Both the position numbers and the translations under genes were made by a program. Under the pieces are notes generated by a model that ran no database searches, was not told the origin of the DNA, and worked only from the letters and a program-made list of their open reading frames with translations. Below are positions 11,743-23,500 of a DNA stretch of 64,000 bases, in pieces; position 1 is the stretch's first letter; every line of letters starts with the position of its first letter. The stretch spans positions 111,926,334 to 111,990,333 of the forward strand of contig NC_082595.1 of assembly GCF_030936135.1 (NCBI RefSeq), given 5' to 3'. The stretch comes from Gavia stellata. Its lineage: Eukaryota > Chordata > Aves > Gaviiformes > Gaviidae.

Positions 11743-13229
11743 AAATCCCCGATTACTGCCCGTGCCCCTAAGAGGGATTACAGCTTCTTAGGGGGGGAGC
11801 CGGCTTTTGGCAGGGTTTAGGAGCCCAGCAGGGACTTCATTCCTGCAAGCCAGAGCTCACGCTGCATTTCGGGGTCCCGTGGGAGGACAACTACACCCAG
11901 CCCCTTCTCCAGCCCTGGTGACATTCAGCCATGTCCTGTTTTCCTCCTTTCTGCTACTTCATCTCTCTTTAAATCACACAATGAAATTGCAGGAGGGAAG
12001 AGAGGGTGGGAGGGGGATTTGGGAGGCTGCAGGGACCCAAGAGAGAAGCAGCCCCGAGGGGTGTGAACAGCCTCGCTTGCCCATTCGAGATGCTGCCCCT
12101 GCCCAGGGCTGGTGCTCTCGGGGAGGATTAAGGGTGAAAGCGCTTAGCAAAGCTTCCAGGCAGAGCCAGATCCCTACGGGATCCCAAAGCGGCCCCGAGA
12201 CCTGTGGTGCCTTCCTGAGCACAAGCATCTCCCCAGCTCTAGCTGGACCCTAAACCTCCATCCAATGCCCCCAGGCCCTCCTACCCTCTCCAGGCAAGGG
12301 TTACCCAGGGCAGGGCATCCCCGGGCAGTTTTGCATCCAGGGCTTGGGGCTGGCGGAGAGCATGAGCCCTGGAAGCCCATGGCCCCGGTACCTCAGGGTA
12401 CGGCTTTTGCTGATATTTGTGGAGCGTGACCACAGGCAGTGGAGCAGCACTGAAGTTAGTTTAATCTGATTTTAGGGCTCCCTGGTCTTCAGGAGCCTCT
12501 GAACTGCCTCTTACTGCTGATTATTTTAAAGCAAATCACTGATTATTGGTGTTAGTGGCGGGAGCTAATTTGGGTCATTGCGATCCTAAGAGATTGGGGT
12601 AGGTAGAGTTGAGTTAGTTTGTCCTTTCCTCCAAGAAACCAAGGCAGGGTCAGGGAGGGAGAGTTATCCAGGGATACCTGGGGGTCCCTTCACTCCATTG
12701 GGCAGGAACAAGAAATGTAGAAGTGTTGTGGTTTTTGACATTTCCCCCTCAAAGAGAGACCACGTGAGAGAGCCAGTGGGTTGTTTGCACACCGAGGGCG
12801 TGTGGGCTGTTGAAGGCTGAAGCAGAGGAGAGGCTGCAGCACTTGGGCAATGGGGACCTCATCTCTTCCAGAAACTACAGTGGGGAGCGGACGGAGTGGG
12901 ATTTGGGATGGAGTGGGAAGAGCAGGAGCTGCATGCCCGTGGAAACATTGTGCGTTCCTGCATTTGGGAGGAAGCAGAAGAAGACATGCTCGTGGGCGGG
13001 GAGGATGATGGTGGCACAGGCTTCATGGTGCTGTTCTTCACAGCACGTTGGGGAGGTGGATGCTCAACAACAGCTACTCCCCAGCAGAGTGGTGTAATCT
13101 GCATCTACGACTTTGGAAAGAGTTGGCCAAGGGGTACCCGGGGATCTTGGTGTTGGCTTCAATTAATCCTGGACCACTGGAGGGGTGGCAGCTGATGTCC
13201 CCCTGAACAGCGGGGAAGGATGCCGAAGA

Positions 13230-14060
13230 CGGGCAGACCAAACGCCAAGCACTCAACCTGGAGCCATTCAAAGCCATTATCTCTATTAGCATCGGCCAGG
13301 CGCTCTCATTGAATTCCACCCCCCGCCCCTCCCCTCCTCGCTAAATGCTCCCCAGACAACTCAGACATCAATCGGAGGCAGAAGAAATGGCCGCGCTTTG
13401 TCTCCCTGAAGAGGCAGCTTTGCATCGAGCCCTGTCAGGGCGGCCGGCGGCGAGCCGCCAGCGGGGACCATTTTCACATATCCCTTTGTGAAGGAGCAGC
13501 CTTGAGCGAAACGCCACTCGAGGGGCATTGAACGAAATGTATGTTCACCTCTTCCATGTGGCACTCGGCGCCCGTCTCCGCCTCTGACGCTAATGATCCG
13601 GATGAGGGCTTGGTTTTTTTTTCCCCAAGAATAATGAGGAAAAGAAAATGAAAGGGAAACGGGCTGGAAGAGGGGAGGTCAGATCCATTTAGGTGCCCAA
13701 ACATTTACGGAGAGAGTGCCTCCTGAGTGGCCGCACAAAGGACTTGGCTGTACCTGGCTCCATCCCTCCTCCACCTCCTCTCCCCTGCTACCTCTGGCCA
13801 TGAAAAGGGGGAACCAGAACTGTAGGGCCTCTGTGAAAGACGAGGATAATGGATTTCATTATAGACAAGCACGTTAAATGTCTATCCACTCGTGTGCAAC
13901 AAAGGAAAGCTGGTCTTCCGCTAATCGCGCTGGAGGAGCTCTTGGCTGGGATTCGACAGCGAGATGTTCCCCTTGGTCCCCTGACCTGATCCACCCCATA
14001 CCACCCCATAAAGAGCCGGCTATGGGGTGCAATTAATCTTATAGCCATGTCGGTGTCTAC
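13230..14060. promoter_or_regulatory. Candidate distal regulatory island upstream of POMC
   Basis: Stretch of mixed composition with several homeodomain-type cores (CAATTAAT near 13159-13166, GCTAATGATC near 13589-13598, CTAATCG near 13920-13926, CAATTAAT near 14030-14037), about 9 kb upstream of the POMC promoter. No coding potential was seen. The assignment rests on appearance only; neither conservation nor target gene can be judged from one sequence. Confidence 0.25.
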
Positions 14061-17000
14061 CATCACATCCTTTTTCTCTCCACTGGCCATGGGGTGGCTC
14101 AGGACAAGCCTGGAAGGTAAACGTCTATGTCTGGCCAGAAGAACAGCTCTTGCGGTGGTGGAGTGGGGTTTGCTGGGGCAGTGGTGGCATCCAGCCCAAA
14201 GAGAAGTGTCAGCACCAAAACGTCTTCACAACCATCACATCCAGATGGACCACCACTCCTCCTGTCCTCACAATGACCTTTTTCTGGCATCCCCCTGCCC
14301 CCAGGCCCATTTTCCCATCCTCTGCCCATGGTGTTCCTTCACACAGCGCTTCTCTTGGTGTCCCTCAGAGCTTTGTGGGATGATCTCGGGGTCCCTCTCC
14401 CCGCTGTGCTCCTGCTTTATCCAGCGCTGCTGTCCAGGCTGGCTGCCTGCTGGGCTGGCACAGCTCCTGCCAGCTCCAGGGAGGATGCTTCAGCCTTATT
14501 TTTTTCTCCCACAAGCGGCTGTTGAAGCAAAACCCAGCCACACTTGAAAAAGAGCAAAGGGTGGCTTGGCTGGAAGGCAGCATGTGTGAAGAGGTGTGAT
14601 TTTCGGAGCAATGCAGGTCACCACCCCAGCAAGATAAGGTGTCCTCGGGAGGTCCTCCTTGGGGGAGCTGGGGTGATCTGCTCCCTACCTGGGCTGGTTG
14701 CTCTCCGTTCATTAGCGTGCGTGAGCTTGGGACAACCTCTGCTCGCATGGGGGACTTGTTGCTGGGGTCCCTTCTTCTCCAAGCCACCCTGGGTGGTGGA
14801 TACGGACACAGAGATGGCTGCTGTGCCGGAGATGCAGAAATCAGCCCAGGGGCACAGCACCGTGTCCTGAGCTGGCAGGACTCAGCGGCAGCACATCTCC
14901 CTGCTCTGCCCTGACCAACTCCCCGCAGAGACAAAGAAAGCGAGTAAAACCCCTTCGTTTTCACAAGCCGTAAGCAAAGATGGAAGCTGGTTGTGGGCTG
15001 GCGATCCAGCTGGACTTTTCGTTTTTCTGCCTAACCCTAGAGCTAAACTCGGATTTCATCCTTCCCAGGGGAAGAGAGACTGGATCCACTGGGCTGGATC
15101 CAGCTGTGGGGAAGTCAGGGTGGGGCACGGCCCCACCATGGGTCGGGATGCTCCGGTGTCATGCAAAGCTGTGCCCTTCTCCTATCTCACGCAGACCCAC
15201 AGCCTTGCTGGGGGTCACCGGTAGCACAGAAGGCTCTTGTCTATGGAGGTGACAGGTCCTCCAAAGGTCACTCACGTGGCCGTCTGGGAGAGCCACTGGA
15301 GGACCGGTGAGGTTCAGTGCCCCTCCGAACCACCCGACCAGACGTTTGCTAATTAAGGTCCCCTTCTCCAGGCAGTTCCTGTTTTTGGAGGCCATCTGAG
15401 CTGGTTTGAGTATCTCCTTTGTGAGAATCAGTCTGAGAACATCATCTGGAAACTCTTTACATTAAGGGAAGAAAACCCAACAGCCAATGCTTTTTGTCCA
15501 ACATGGAAATCTCTGGTTTCAGCTCGCATTCCTATGGCCGAATGATTAGCATATTTAATTAATCACGCCTGTTGACATTACTCCCTTGCAAAAACAAAGA
15601 GGAAGCCTTCTTAATAATGATGGCTGTTCCCTGCCCTGAGCCCCCATCCATGGCCAGGTTGGGAAGCTCTCCCCCTGAGAACTGCTGGGATGGGGCAGGT
15701 CACTGCAAGCCAGATGAACCTGTCCCCTCCCCAAAACACATCCCCAGGGTGGGACAGGGGGTTTCTAGGCAGGGGGAGAGCTGTGCCTTCCTGCCAAGGC
15801 ACCAGCTTAATCCTTGTATGCTGATAAGGTCATGCTGGGATCCGCGCTCCTCCCTCCTGTGCGTCGTCTGAGACCGGCAACTCTCTTGGCCCTATTTATA
15901 GTGCGGTGATAGGATCAGGGGGAATAAGCATTTAGTGTCCCCTAAATCACACTCCGGTCCCCATGGCCAGTCACTGCTCACTGCTTTTTGCGCTCGCCGC
16001 TGGAGAGCCTGGCCAGGACATTTGAAGGTACGTTGGGAGCTGGGGTGCTGCTTGCTGGGAGCTGGGGTGGTGCTGGGGAGCTGCGGCATCCCTCCCAGTT
16101 CCTCATCCTCACCGGAGTGAGATGAGGGTGGCTTTTGGTCAGGAGAAATCTCAGGAGCATGATGCCATGGTGGGGAGCCCCGGTGTCAGGCAGGGATCAG
16201 CTCTGGCTGCAACGGAAGCCCAATTTCTCTGGATAAAAGGAACATATTTGTCTCGCCTGGATGGTGACCAGGCTGCCACCCTCCATCCCGCCTTGGACCT
16301 GAGCCCACGTGGGGCAATCAGCCCCTGGCCAGAGTCCATGCGGACTGCCCCGGGGATGGGTTGGTGGTCTAACCCTCCCCAAGGGTGAGTTGGTGGTCTG
16401 AGCTCCCCGTGTAGCTGGACGTGTTCACTTGATAACTCCATTTATAGCTACATCTGCCAAGAAAATGTCATAGACAGGGACATGGAGAGAGCCCCAAATC
16501 CATGCCCTGTGTCCCTGGGCTGTGGGGATGGTTGGAGGGGGCCGGGGAAGGTGGGGGAACCTGTTGGGTTGCTGCAGGTGGGCAGCATGGTGGGGAGGGT
16601 TGGTTGCTCATCCTTCCTCTCCATCACCTGTCTCCTCGCTCTGGTTCCCATTTCAGAGAGAGACGGCATAGCAGGATGCCCTATCCAGGGAAGCCAGCTC
16701 CTTCCCATGCATGGTCCTGCATGGGCAGAAAGCCCTGCCCGAGGGGCTGACCACCCCCAGCCAGACCTCAACACCCTCCAAACCAACCGGCAGCTCTGCA
16801 GGAGGGGAAACACAGCCCACAAAGCTGGTGGAGCCTGGCCAGGAACACGGAGGAGCTCCCACGGGAGCTGGTCCCAGCTTGGTGGCCACGGGGTGACACC
16901 AGGGAGGATGCTCTATGGGGACAGGCGAGTCCCTTGCCTACGGTGACCCCCTTGGCAGGAGCTCCGGGATCCCTACTGATGCTCTGTTCCCATATAGCTG

Positions 17001-17127
17001 CAACCTCACCTGCTAGCTCTCAGGAGAAGACCTGGTGTTATGCCCGGGGGACTGCCACCTTTCTCCCCAACGGTATTTGATGATGAGACACGTGGGGTCA
17101 TCCCTGGGGACCATCCTTACCTGCCTG

Positions 17128-17514
17128 ATGGAGGTCTTCTCCCGCCCCAGCTCTGCCGGGGCAGGTTTGCTATCCCTTATCCTTGTGGCCACGCTGAGCA
17201 GCCCCTCACTGCAGAAATCCCTGCCCGCAGCGTACAGAGACCACGAGGGTCCCCAGGAGGGCACGGGCCTGATCCAGTGCGGGGAGTACAGCAACCAGGT
17301 GCTGCCCAACGGCCGCTGTAAGATCGTGGCCACGCTGCCGCAGGGGGACGAGCAGCGGTGCCCGGACATGTTTCGTTGCACCGACGAAGTGTCCTACTGG
17401 CTCCACGAGAATGAGGAGCGCAAGCAGCAGGTCCTGGAGCTGCGGGAGCTGATCTCGGAGCTACAGGAGGAGCTGAGGAACCACCGGCACCGCATCAAAG
17501 TCCTCGAGCTCCAG
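17128..17514 (+). CDS. Fibrinogen-domain gene, coding exon 1
   Basis: Codes the signal peptide, the four N-terminal cysteines and the start of the coiled coil. It ends CTCCAG before the donor GTAAAG, phase 0. The 5' end and any upstream untranslated exon are not defined; in-frame ATGs also occur at 17035 and 17080. Confidence 0.8.
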
Positions 17515-20500
17515 GTAAAGGGCTGCTCTTCACAGACCACTCCTCCTCACGGGTGCCCATGGTGCCTTCCCACGGTCCCTTCCAGCTCCCCGCAGTTGCA
17601 GGGGGAGGACACCCGGTGAAGCATATGGTGTTGTTCTGACAGTGGGCTAAGATACCCATTACACCCCAGCTGCTCCTGCTGTAATGGCTCAGGAGCCTTC
17701 CAGGGCTGATCTTTTTTAACATTAGCCACAAACCTTTCGGTGTTTTATCTGTGCTATCTCCTCCATCTTCAAGCCTACCTAGGAGGGGTTGCCGATCCAT
17801 CCCATTGCCCATAGCAGGATCCCAGACTAGACCTGGAGTTTTGGGTGGCCGATGAAGGACCACATCTCTGATGTCCATGGCTGAGCAGGAGAAGGTCTGA
17901 CCTCCAGCCCACGGCACCCTTCCCGCAGTCTCCTTTCTGGTGCTCATCCCACCCCGGGTCCATTCACTGGCCCCGCAGCCTGAAGCTTCACACTAATACC
18001 TTTTTTCCAACCTTGTTTGGCACCTCTGAAGCTCTCAGGTGTTTGGCACTGCCCCATGGTTTTGCCCAGCAAACACTTGGCTTGGCTGTCGGCAGCGGTG
18101 AGCAGCAGCTTGCACAGGGTTGTAGCCAGGAACAGGGAGGGAGCAGGGTGTGTTATTGCTGGTTGTAGGAGTTGTTTCCCAGCTAAGATATCTCACGGGG
18201 TTGTCGATGAGATGCACAGAAGAACCAGCAGCAATGTACTGGTGTCAGCTGGAAGATCCCCGAGACCATTGGGTGAATGGTACCCTTCTCTTCGCTCTTG
18301 GAGGAGATGAGGTCTGATACGGTCCAGCTCGGGGGGGTGATTTATTCTCTATTTGGCTTCCTTTCATCTTCACCCTTGGGCTCCCGGTTTGGAAAGCCTC
18401 CTTCGAGCAGCCCCACGGGGAGAGCGAGGCTGTGCCGGAGGCTGCAGGGCTGTTTGAGCGCTGCGATGGCCACGCTGTTGGGTGGGTGTCTCCGTGGGAC
18501 CGAGGTGTTCCTGGTGCAATGGAGGAAGGGAAGGAGGCGTGTGAGTCAGGGTGGGTGCTCGAGCTCAGACAGACCCCCTCGGTGCCCCCTGCCCAGGGTC
18601 CCTCCTCCCATGGTGGCCCCTGTCCCCCATTCTGCCTTCTCACCCTCTTTCCACCGCTCCTTTCCCATTTTCTCCTTGCACTTGCACTGGGACAAGCTGG
18701 TGCAATAGGTCTTCGGTCTTCCGACTTCCCACATTCATCCCCTGGTGACATTTTGACCCTTAGGACTGTTTAATCCGTTCTTCCCCAATCCCAGCTCCCT
18801 GCGCTGGCCCCAAAACACACTTCTGTGCTACTTGCAGCTGCAGCTCTTTCACCGACCTCTCCAGCTCAGAGCCAAGGAAGGATAGTAATGCACTACATAT
18901 TTTCCCTGCAGTCTTCATGCTCTTAATCCATTCTTCATTTCCAGGCTCTGAAATGACCCATCTAAAGGCGAAGTGTCTGGTCTGTGGCAGTTGTGCAGGG
19001 TCTCTTCAGAGTCAGAGGGAAGAGGGAGGAGAACCAAATTCCCTCCCGAGATGTGGGTTGCCTGGTGGTGGCCGTAGAGGAAGCTGAGCTGATGGCCTCG
19101 AGCAGGATTCTTGCTCTTCAGGCGAGGGAATTAGATGTGGAGAATGGGCTCTCAGTCCACCTAATATCCATGCCCAGATCCTGCATCTTCTTACCCTGCA
19201 CGCCGGTCTCCTCCTGCTCGCCAGCTGATCCAGATTGAAGTTTGATAGCGAGTTACACACACACAATTAAATTCACTGGGAAAATACAAACACTCCCAGG
19301 TCTTTCCAGCCGCTGGTGTTTACATCCTTCATACATGCACATGCACATAAACATACGCATGCATATGCACTTACGCATATACATATATACGCACATAGAC
19401 ACGGATGTGCCTGTGCACACGTATGTAGACCCCGACCTAGACCTGTGAGCCCTACAGCCCACGCCCCTCCAGTTGCAGGCACTTAGCCCCTGCAGCACTC
19501 ACACATAGGGGAAAGCGAGATTACACTGAAAAAAAAAAGCTAAAGAAAGAACTGCGTAAGAAGAGGAGACTGCAGTGATCAGGGTCCGTCAGACAAGGGC
19601 ACTGGCTGGCAGCTGGTTTATGCAAGTCCAGCCCTTTTAAACTCCCCCATCTCTCCATTTTCCTACGCTCATTTCCCCACCAGCCCCCCTGACCCCTCTC
19701 CTTTCCCCACCTTTAGCTCTTCCCCTGAACACCCCATAATCTCATCTAGTGGAAGACGTCCCTGCCCGTGGCGGGGGGGTTGGAACTAGATGATCTTTAA
19801 GGTCCCTTCCAACCCAAACCATTCTATGATGCTATGATAGTAAGTCATACAGAGTCACACAAGCCCCTAATATTCCTGATAATCGTGTTTTCCCCCTTCT
19901 TATCTGCCACGGGGCTCAGGTGGACCCTGTTCAAGGCCATGCTCCAGCAGGTCCCTTCCTGGCCCATCGGCTGAAGCCTCTGGTCTCCCTTACTGTCTCC
20001 CTTATCACCCACCTGGTTATTTCTGTGTCTTTTTTTTTTTTTTTTTTTAGTTTATTATCCCTTTCCCTGCTATTTGTTGGGTTTTTGTACTGAATCATCC
20101 TTAGACAGATAGCGGATGCTCTCACATCATACCCTGGCACTCCAGCCTGTGCCTGGCAGCTGGGGAGAAGCTGGTGGACAGGGATGCTTCTGGAGCAGCA
20201 CCAAAGGGTGGGATTCCTCTTGCCCATCTCCCACGTCTGCTGTGCAAGGGTCTCTATGGGACCCAGTCGACCTCATAGAGACCTGAGCAGTGAATGCAGA
20301 CATAGATGCTGCTAGGACCTCTTGGATGTCTCCTGGAGGATGGGATGAGTTGGGAGAACTCGTTTCTCCTCGTTGAGAGCCCAGATGAGCAGTTCTGAAG
20401 GAGATGTGTCTGCTGTGGGGTGCTGCTGGGCTCCTCACCCTACAAGGAGAGCAGAGGGACACAGGGTGCACCCAGGTATCCCGGAGCAGCCAGGTCCCGG

Positions 20501-23500
20501 GTCCTACCTCGGTGTCTCCAAGTGGTTCATACCTGGGGGACAGTGCCAGCAACATCCATGCCACCAAGATACTGCTGCACTCGGAAAGGGGACATCCTCT
20601 GAGAACTTTTGAGACCGTTTGTAGAGAGTTTCAGACCTCATCCAGAAAAGGCCCTGAGCAACCGGATCCAGCTTGGAAATTGCCCCCGCTTTCTGCAGGG
20701 GGGTGGGCTGGAGACCTCCAGCCATTTCTTCCAACTTCAGTGTTTTCCCATGAGTCTAAAAAAACAAAGGGAAGGGAGGCCCAGAAGAAGAAGGAAGAAA
20801 ACAAATTCTGGAGAGTTTAGCTGATGGTAATGAGTTTGTCCTGTCACCCTCCAAGCACCGGAGGGGGAGAAAAGCAAGACGCAAAGCTGCATGCTGAGCA
20901 GGGAGTTGTAGCTGAACAGAGGAAACCAGAGACAGCAACGGCTGCTGAGCTCCTCGCCTCTGCTCCCCGCCGGCTTCGGGACTCTCCCGGAGGGAATTTT
21001 CCTGCTGCGTTGGTCTGGCCACTTCCCAACGCCTGTGCCCAGCCTAGGAATCTGCTTTCCTCCTGCATCCCCTCGCATCTCCCGGGAGCTGCCCCGCCAA
21101 ATTCCCCACTGTAGGGTAGCTCTCCTCCGCCTCCATTCCTCCCGCCGAGGAGCTGTTGCTCCCTTAATCCGTCTTCATAAATCAGCCTCTGGCTGCTGCT
21201 GGTTGGTCTCCCTGGGGTTTGCTGTCAGTTATTTCTCCGGGAGCTCAGCGTGGGCTTGTCTGTCCAAGCAGAGACCTGTGCTCAGCATCCCTTTCTGGGC
21301 TGAGTGAGAGCAACAGGCTCTTCCCGGTCACAGCTCCTCTTGGACTAACGGGGACAGCCAAATTGGGTGAGATGAGTTTGCCCATCTATGTTCTTTCTTC
21401 CCACCTCCCTCCTTCTATCATGATTTAGGGAGCAAAAAGGACCCCCCTCGCCCAGCCCTCCCTGTGCATTTCCAGTCCTATTGCATTTGCACAGCTGAGT
21501 AATGCACAGAGCGGGACCCCCCTGTGCCAAAATACAGCCCCGGTCCCAGCGGAGCAGAGGGATGCGGGGAAGGGAGCAGCATCAGGGCACCGTCGCGGTG
21601 GTCTGGCTGTGCCGGTTTTTAATCAGCAGCAGGAAAAAAAAGGTATTGGCTGTGGAGGAGGGGACTGTCTGGGAGAAAGAGTCATGGGGTTTACTCGGAG
21701 AGCTGATGCGTGGGTGAAGGGAGCTGGAAGAAGCCTGTATCGGTCACAGCTCGCAGAGCAGGTTGGGGGGACGGCTGATTTATGGTAGAGCCAGAGGCAT
21801 TGCAGTCCTGAGAAGGAAAGCACCGTGTTTTTGCACGCTGTAATTCCCACTTTGCTGCCCCTGCCTATCTAGATGCTCTGGATTTGGGGATACAGGCAGG
21901 CTCGGTGGGCTTTTAGTAGGGCCATGCAGAGAATTCTCAAGCAGCATTGGGATGGATATTGTACAGCTGCCATTAGTTATTGGTACAACAACCCAGCAGT
22001 GGTGATGCCATCTCCTGGGAACAGCAAGCCGAGACCTGTCCAGGCAGGAATGGGGACCGAGGTGTGAGCCAGGTCCTGGGAGCAGCTGGAAGGGAAGAAA
22101 ACATACTCTGGGCATGAAAATCCCTTCCAGCTGTAGGAAATCCCTGACCCTCAGCAGCACCACTGCGGTTTTGCAGGTAGTGATGAGTCAAGTGCCAGAT
22201 CTCTGTGTCCCCAGGGATATTTAATAAGCCGCAAGCTTGCATGGACACCTAAAAATCCAGCTTTGCCCCTGATGCTGTGGACAGGGAGGTGAGAAAATAA
22301 ACTCACTTAATTTCAGGGTCTTGGGGTGGCTTGTGAGCCTGAGGCAGTGACGCCGAGCGGGTGATGGAGGAAGAGATGTCCCCATCAGGGGACAGGGAAG
22401 GGCAGTGCTGGTGGAGAACCAGCATCCCTCCAGCGTAGCTGGGGGTATGGGATTGCCGGACCCATGGGAGGCTGTTGGGGAGCAGGGTGTGGAGGTGTTG
22501 CATTGCCCAGGGGAGGGAGGGGGGGTCCCCCAGGCTGCTGTGGCATTTTGGAGGTGCTGTTTAAAGCCTGCTCTGCCATCTAATGGACAGGGAGCACTGA
22601 ACAAGAGAGGCGAGCGTGTCTGCAGTGACTGCATCTGGGGCATGTTCGGTGCGTGGTGGTGGGGCTCAGGGTGCCCATCTCCTGGTGTGAGCTGTGGGCA
22701 TCTCCAGCCAGCTTGCACGTACATGTTACATAGGATCAGAGACTGGATGTCCTAAAAACAAGCAGTAAAAGGGTCGTGAAAAGGACTGGGGTCCTGTATC
22801 ACACCCGCTCCTTGCATAGCATGGATGTGGTCATTGCTGTTTGCAGGACACCAGCCGTTGCCCGAAGAGCAGGAGGTGGTTCACCATGCAAGGTGTCGAT
22901 AAGCTGTGGAGCTCCTTATAATGTTATAAAATGCTGTGATGTTTTAAATGTTATAATGTTATAAAGCATTATACGGTTCAAGGGGAGATTGGACAACTTT
23001 TTGGAAGGAAAACCCAGCCGTGGTGGCATTGCTAAATACATAGAGACCACATCCATGTTGCAACGGGTTGCGGACAGGAGGGTGTCCGCGGCGGAACCCT
23101 ATACGCTTGCCTTGCTCTTGCAGCCCTAGGCTTGCCTGTGCACGCCCTGCCTGCACCACAGCCTGGGAACACCGAACTGCCTCTGCCTCCCACGGTGGGC
23201 TTGGGGCTGGTATGGGGCTGCAGGCTGAGGGTGCAGGCACCGTCCTTGGGGTCCTTGGTCTCTGTTGGTGCACGCAGCAAGAGCTCCTCTACCCGCTTCC
23301 TCCCCTGCCTGCCCATCCCTGGGGGGTCCCGGGGCCATGCCCCTGTCTCCGTGCCGGTCCTCAGGCATCCTCCCCATCTCACCTTTCTCCCTGCCTGCAG
23401 CACGAGGAGGCAGCCGGCCGGAACCACAGCCTGGCCCAACGGGTGCAGGACCTGGAGCATCGGTACAGCGAGGCCAGCACCCTGCAGCACATCCAGGCCA

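Larger units (their letters stand above)
4801..17000. other. Long intergenic region between POMC and the fibrinogen-domain gene
   Basis: No exon with both coding similarity and splice sites was found on either strand. Long open frames, for example on the minus strand at 9424-10095, look like chance GC-rich frames. Contents seen: a small 11-bp tandem repeat near 10618-10676, a CA-rich simple stretch near 11679-11742, a possible old repeat remnant near 8750-8900, and AT-rich patches near 6800-6930, 7225-7320, 13230-14060 and 15520-15570 that stand out from the GC-rich surroundings and may be conserved non-coding sequence. Confidence 0.5.
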
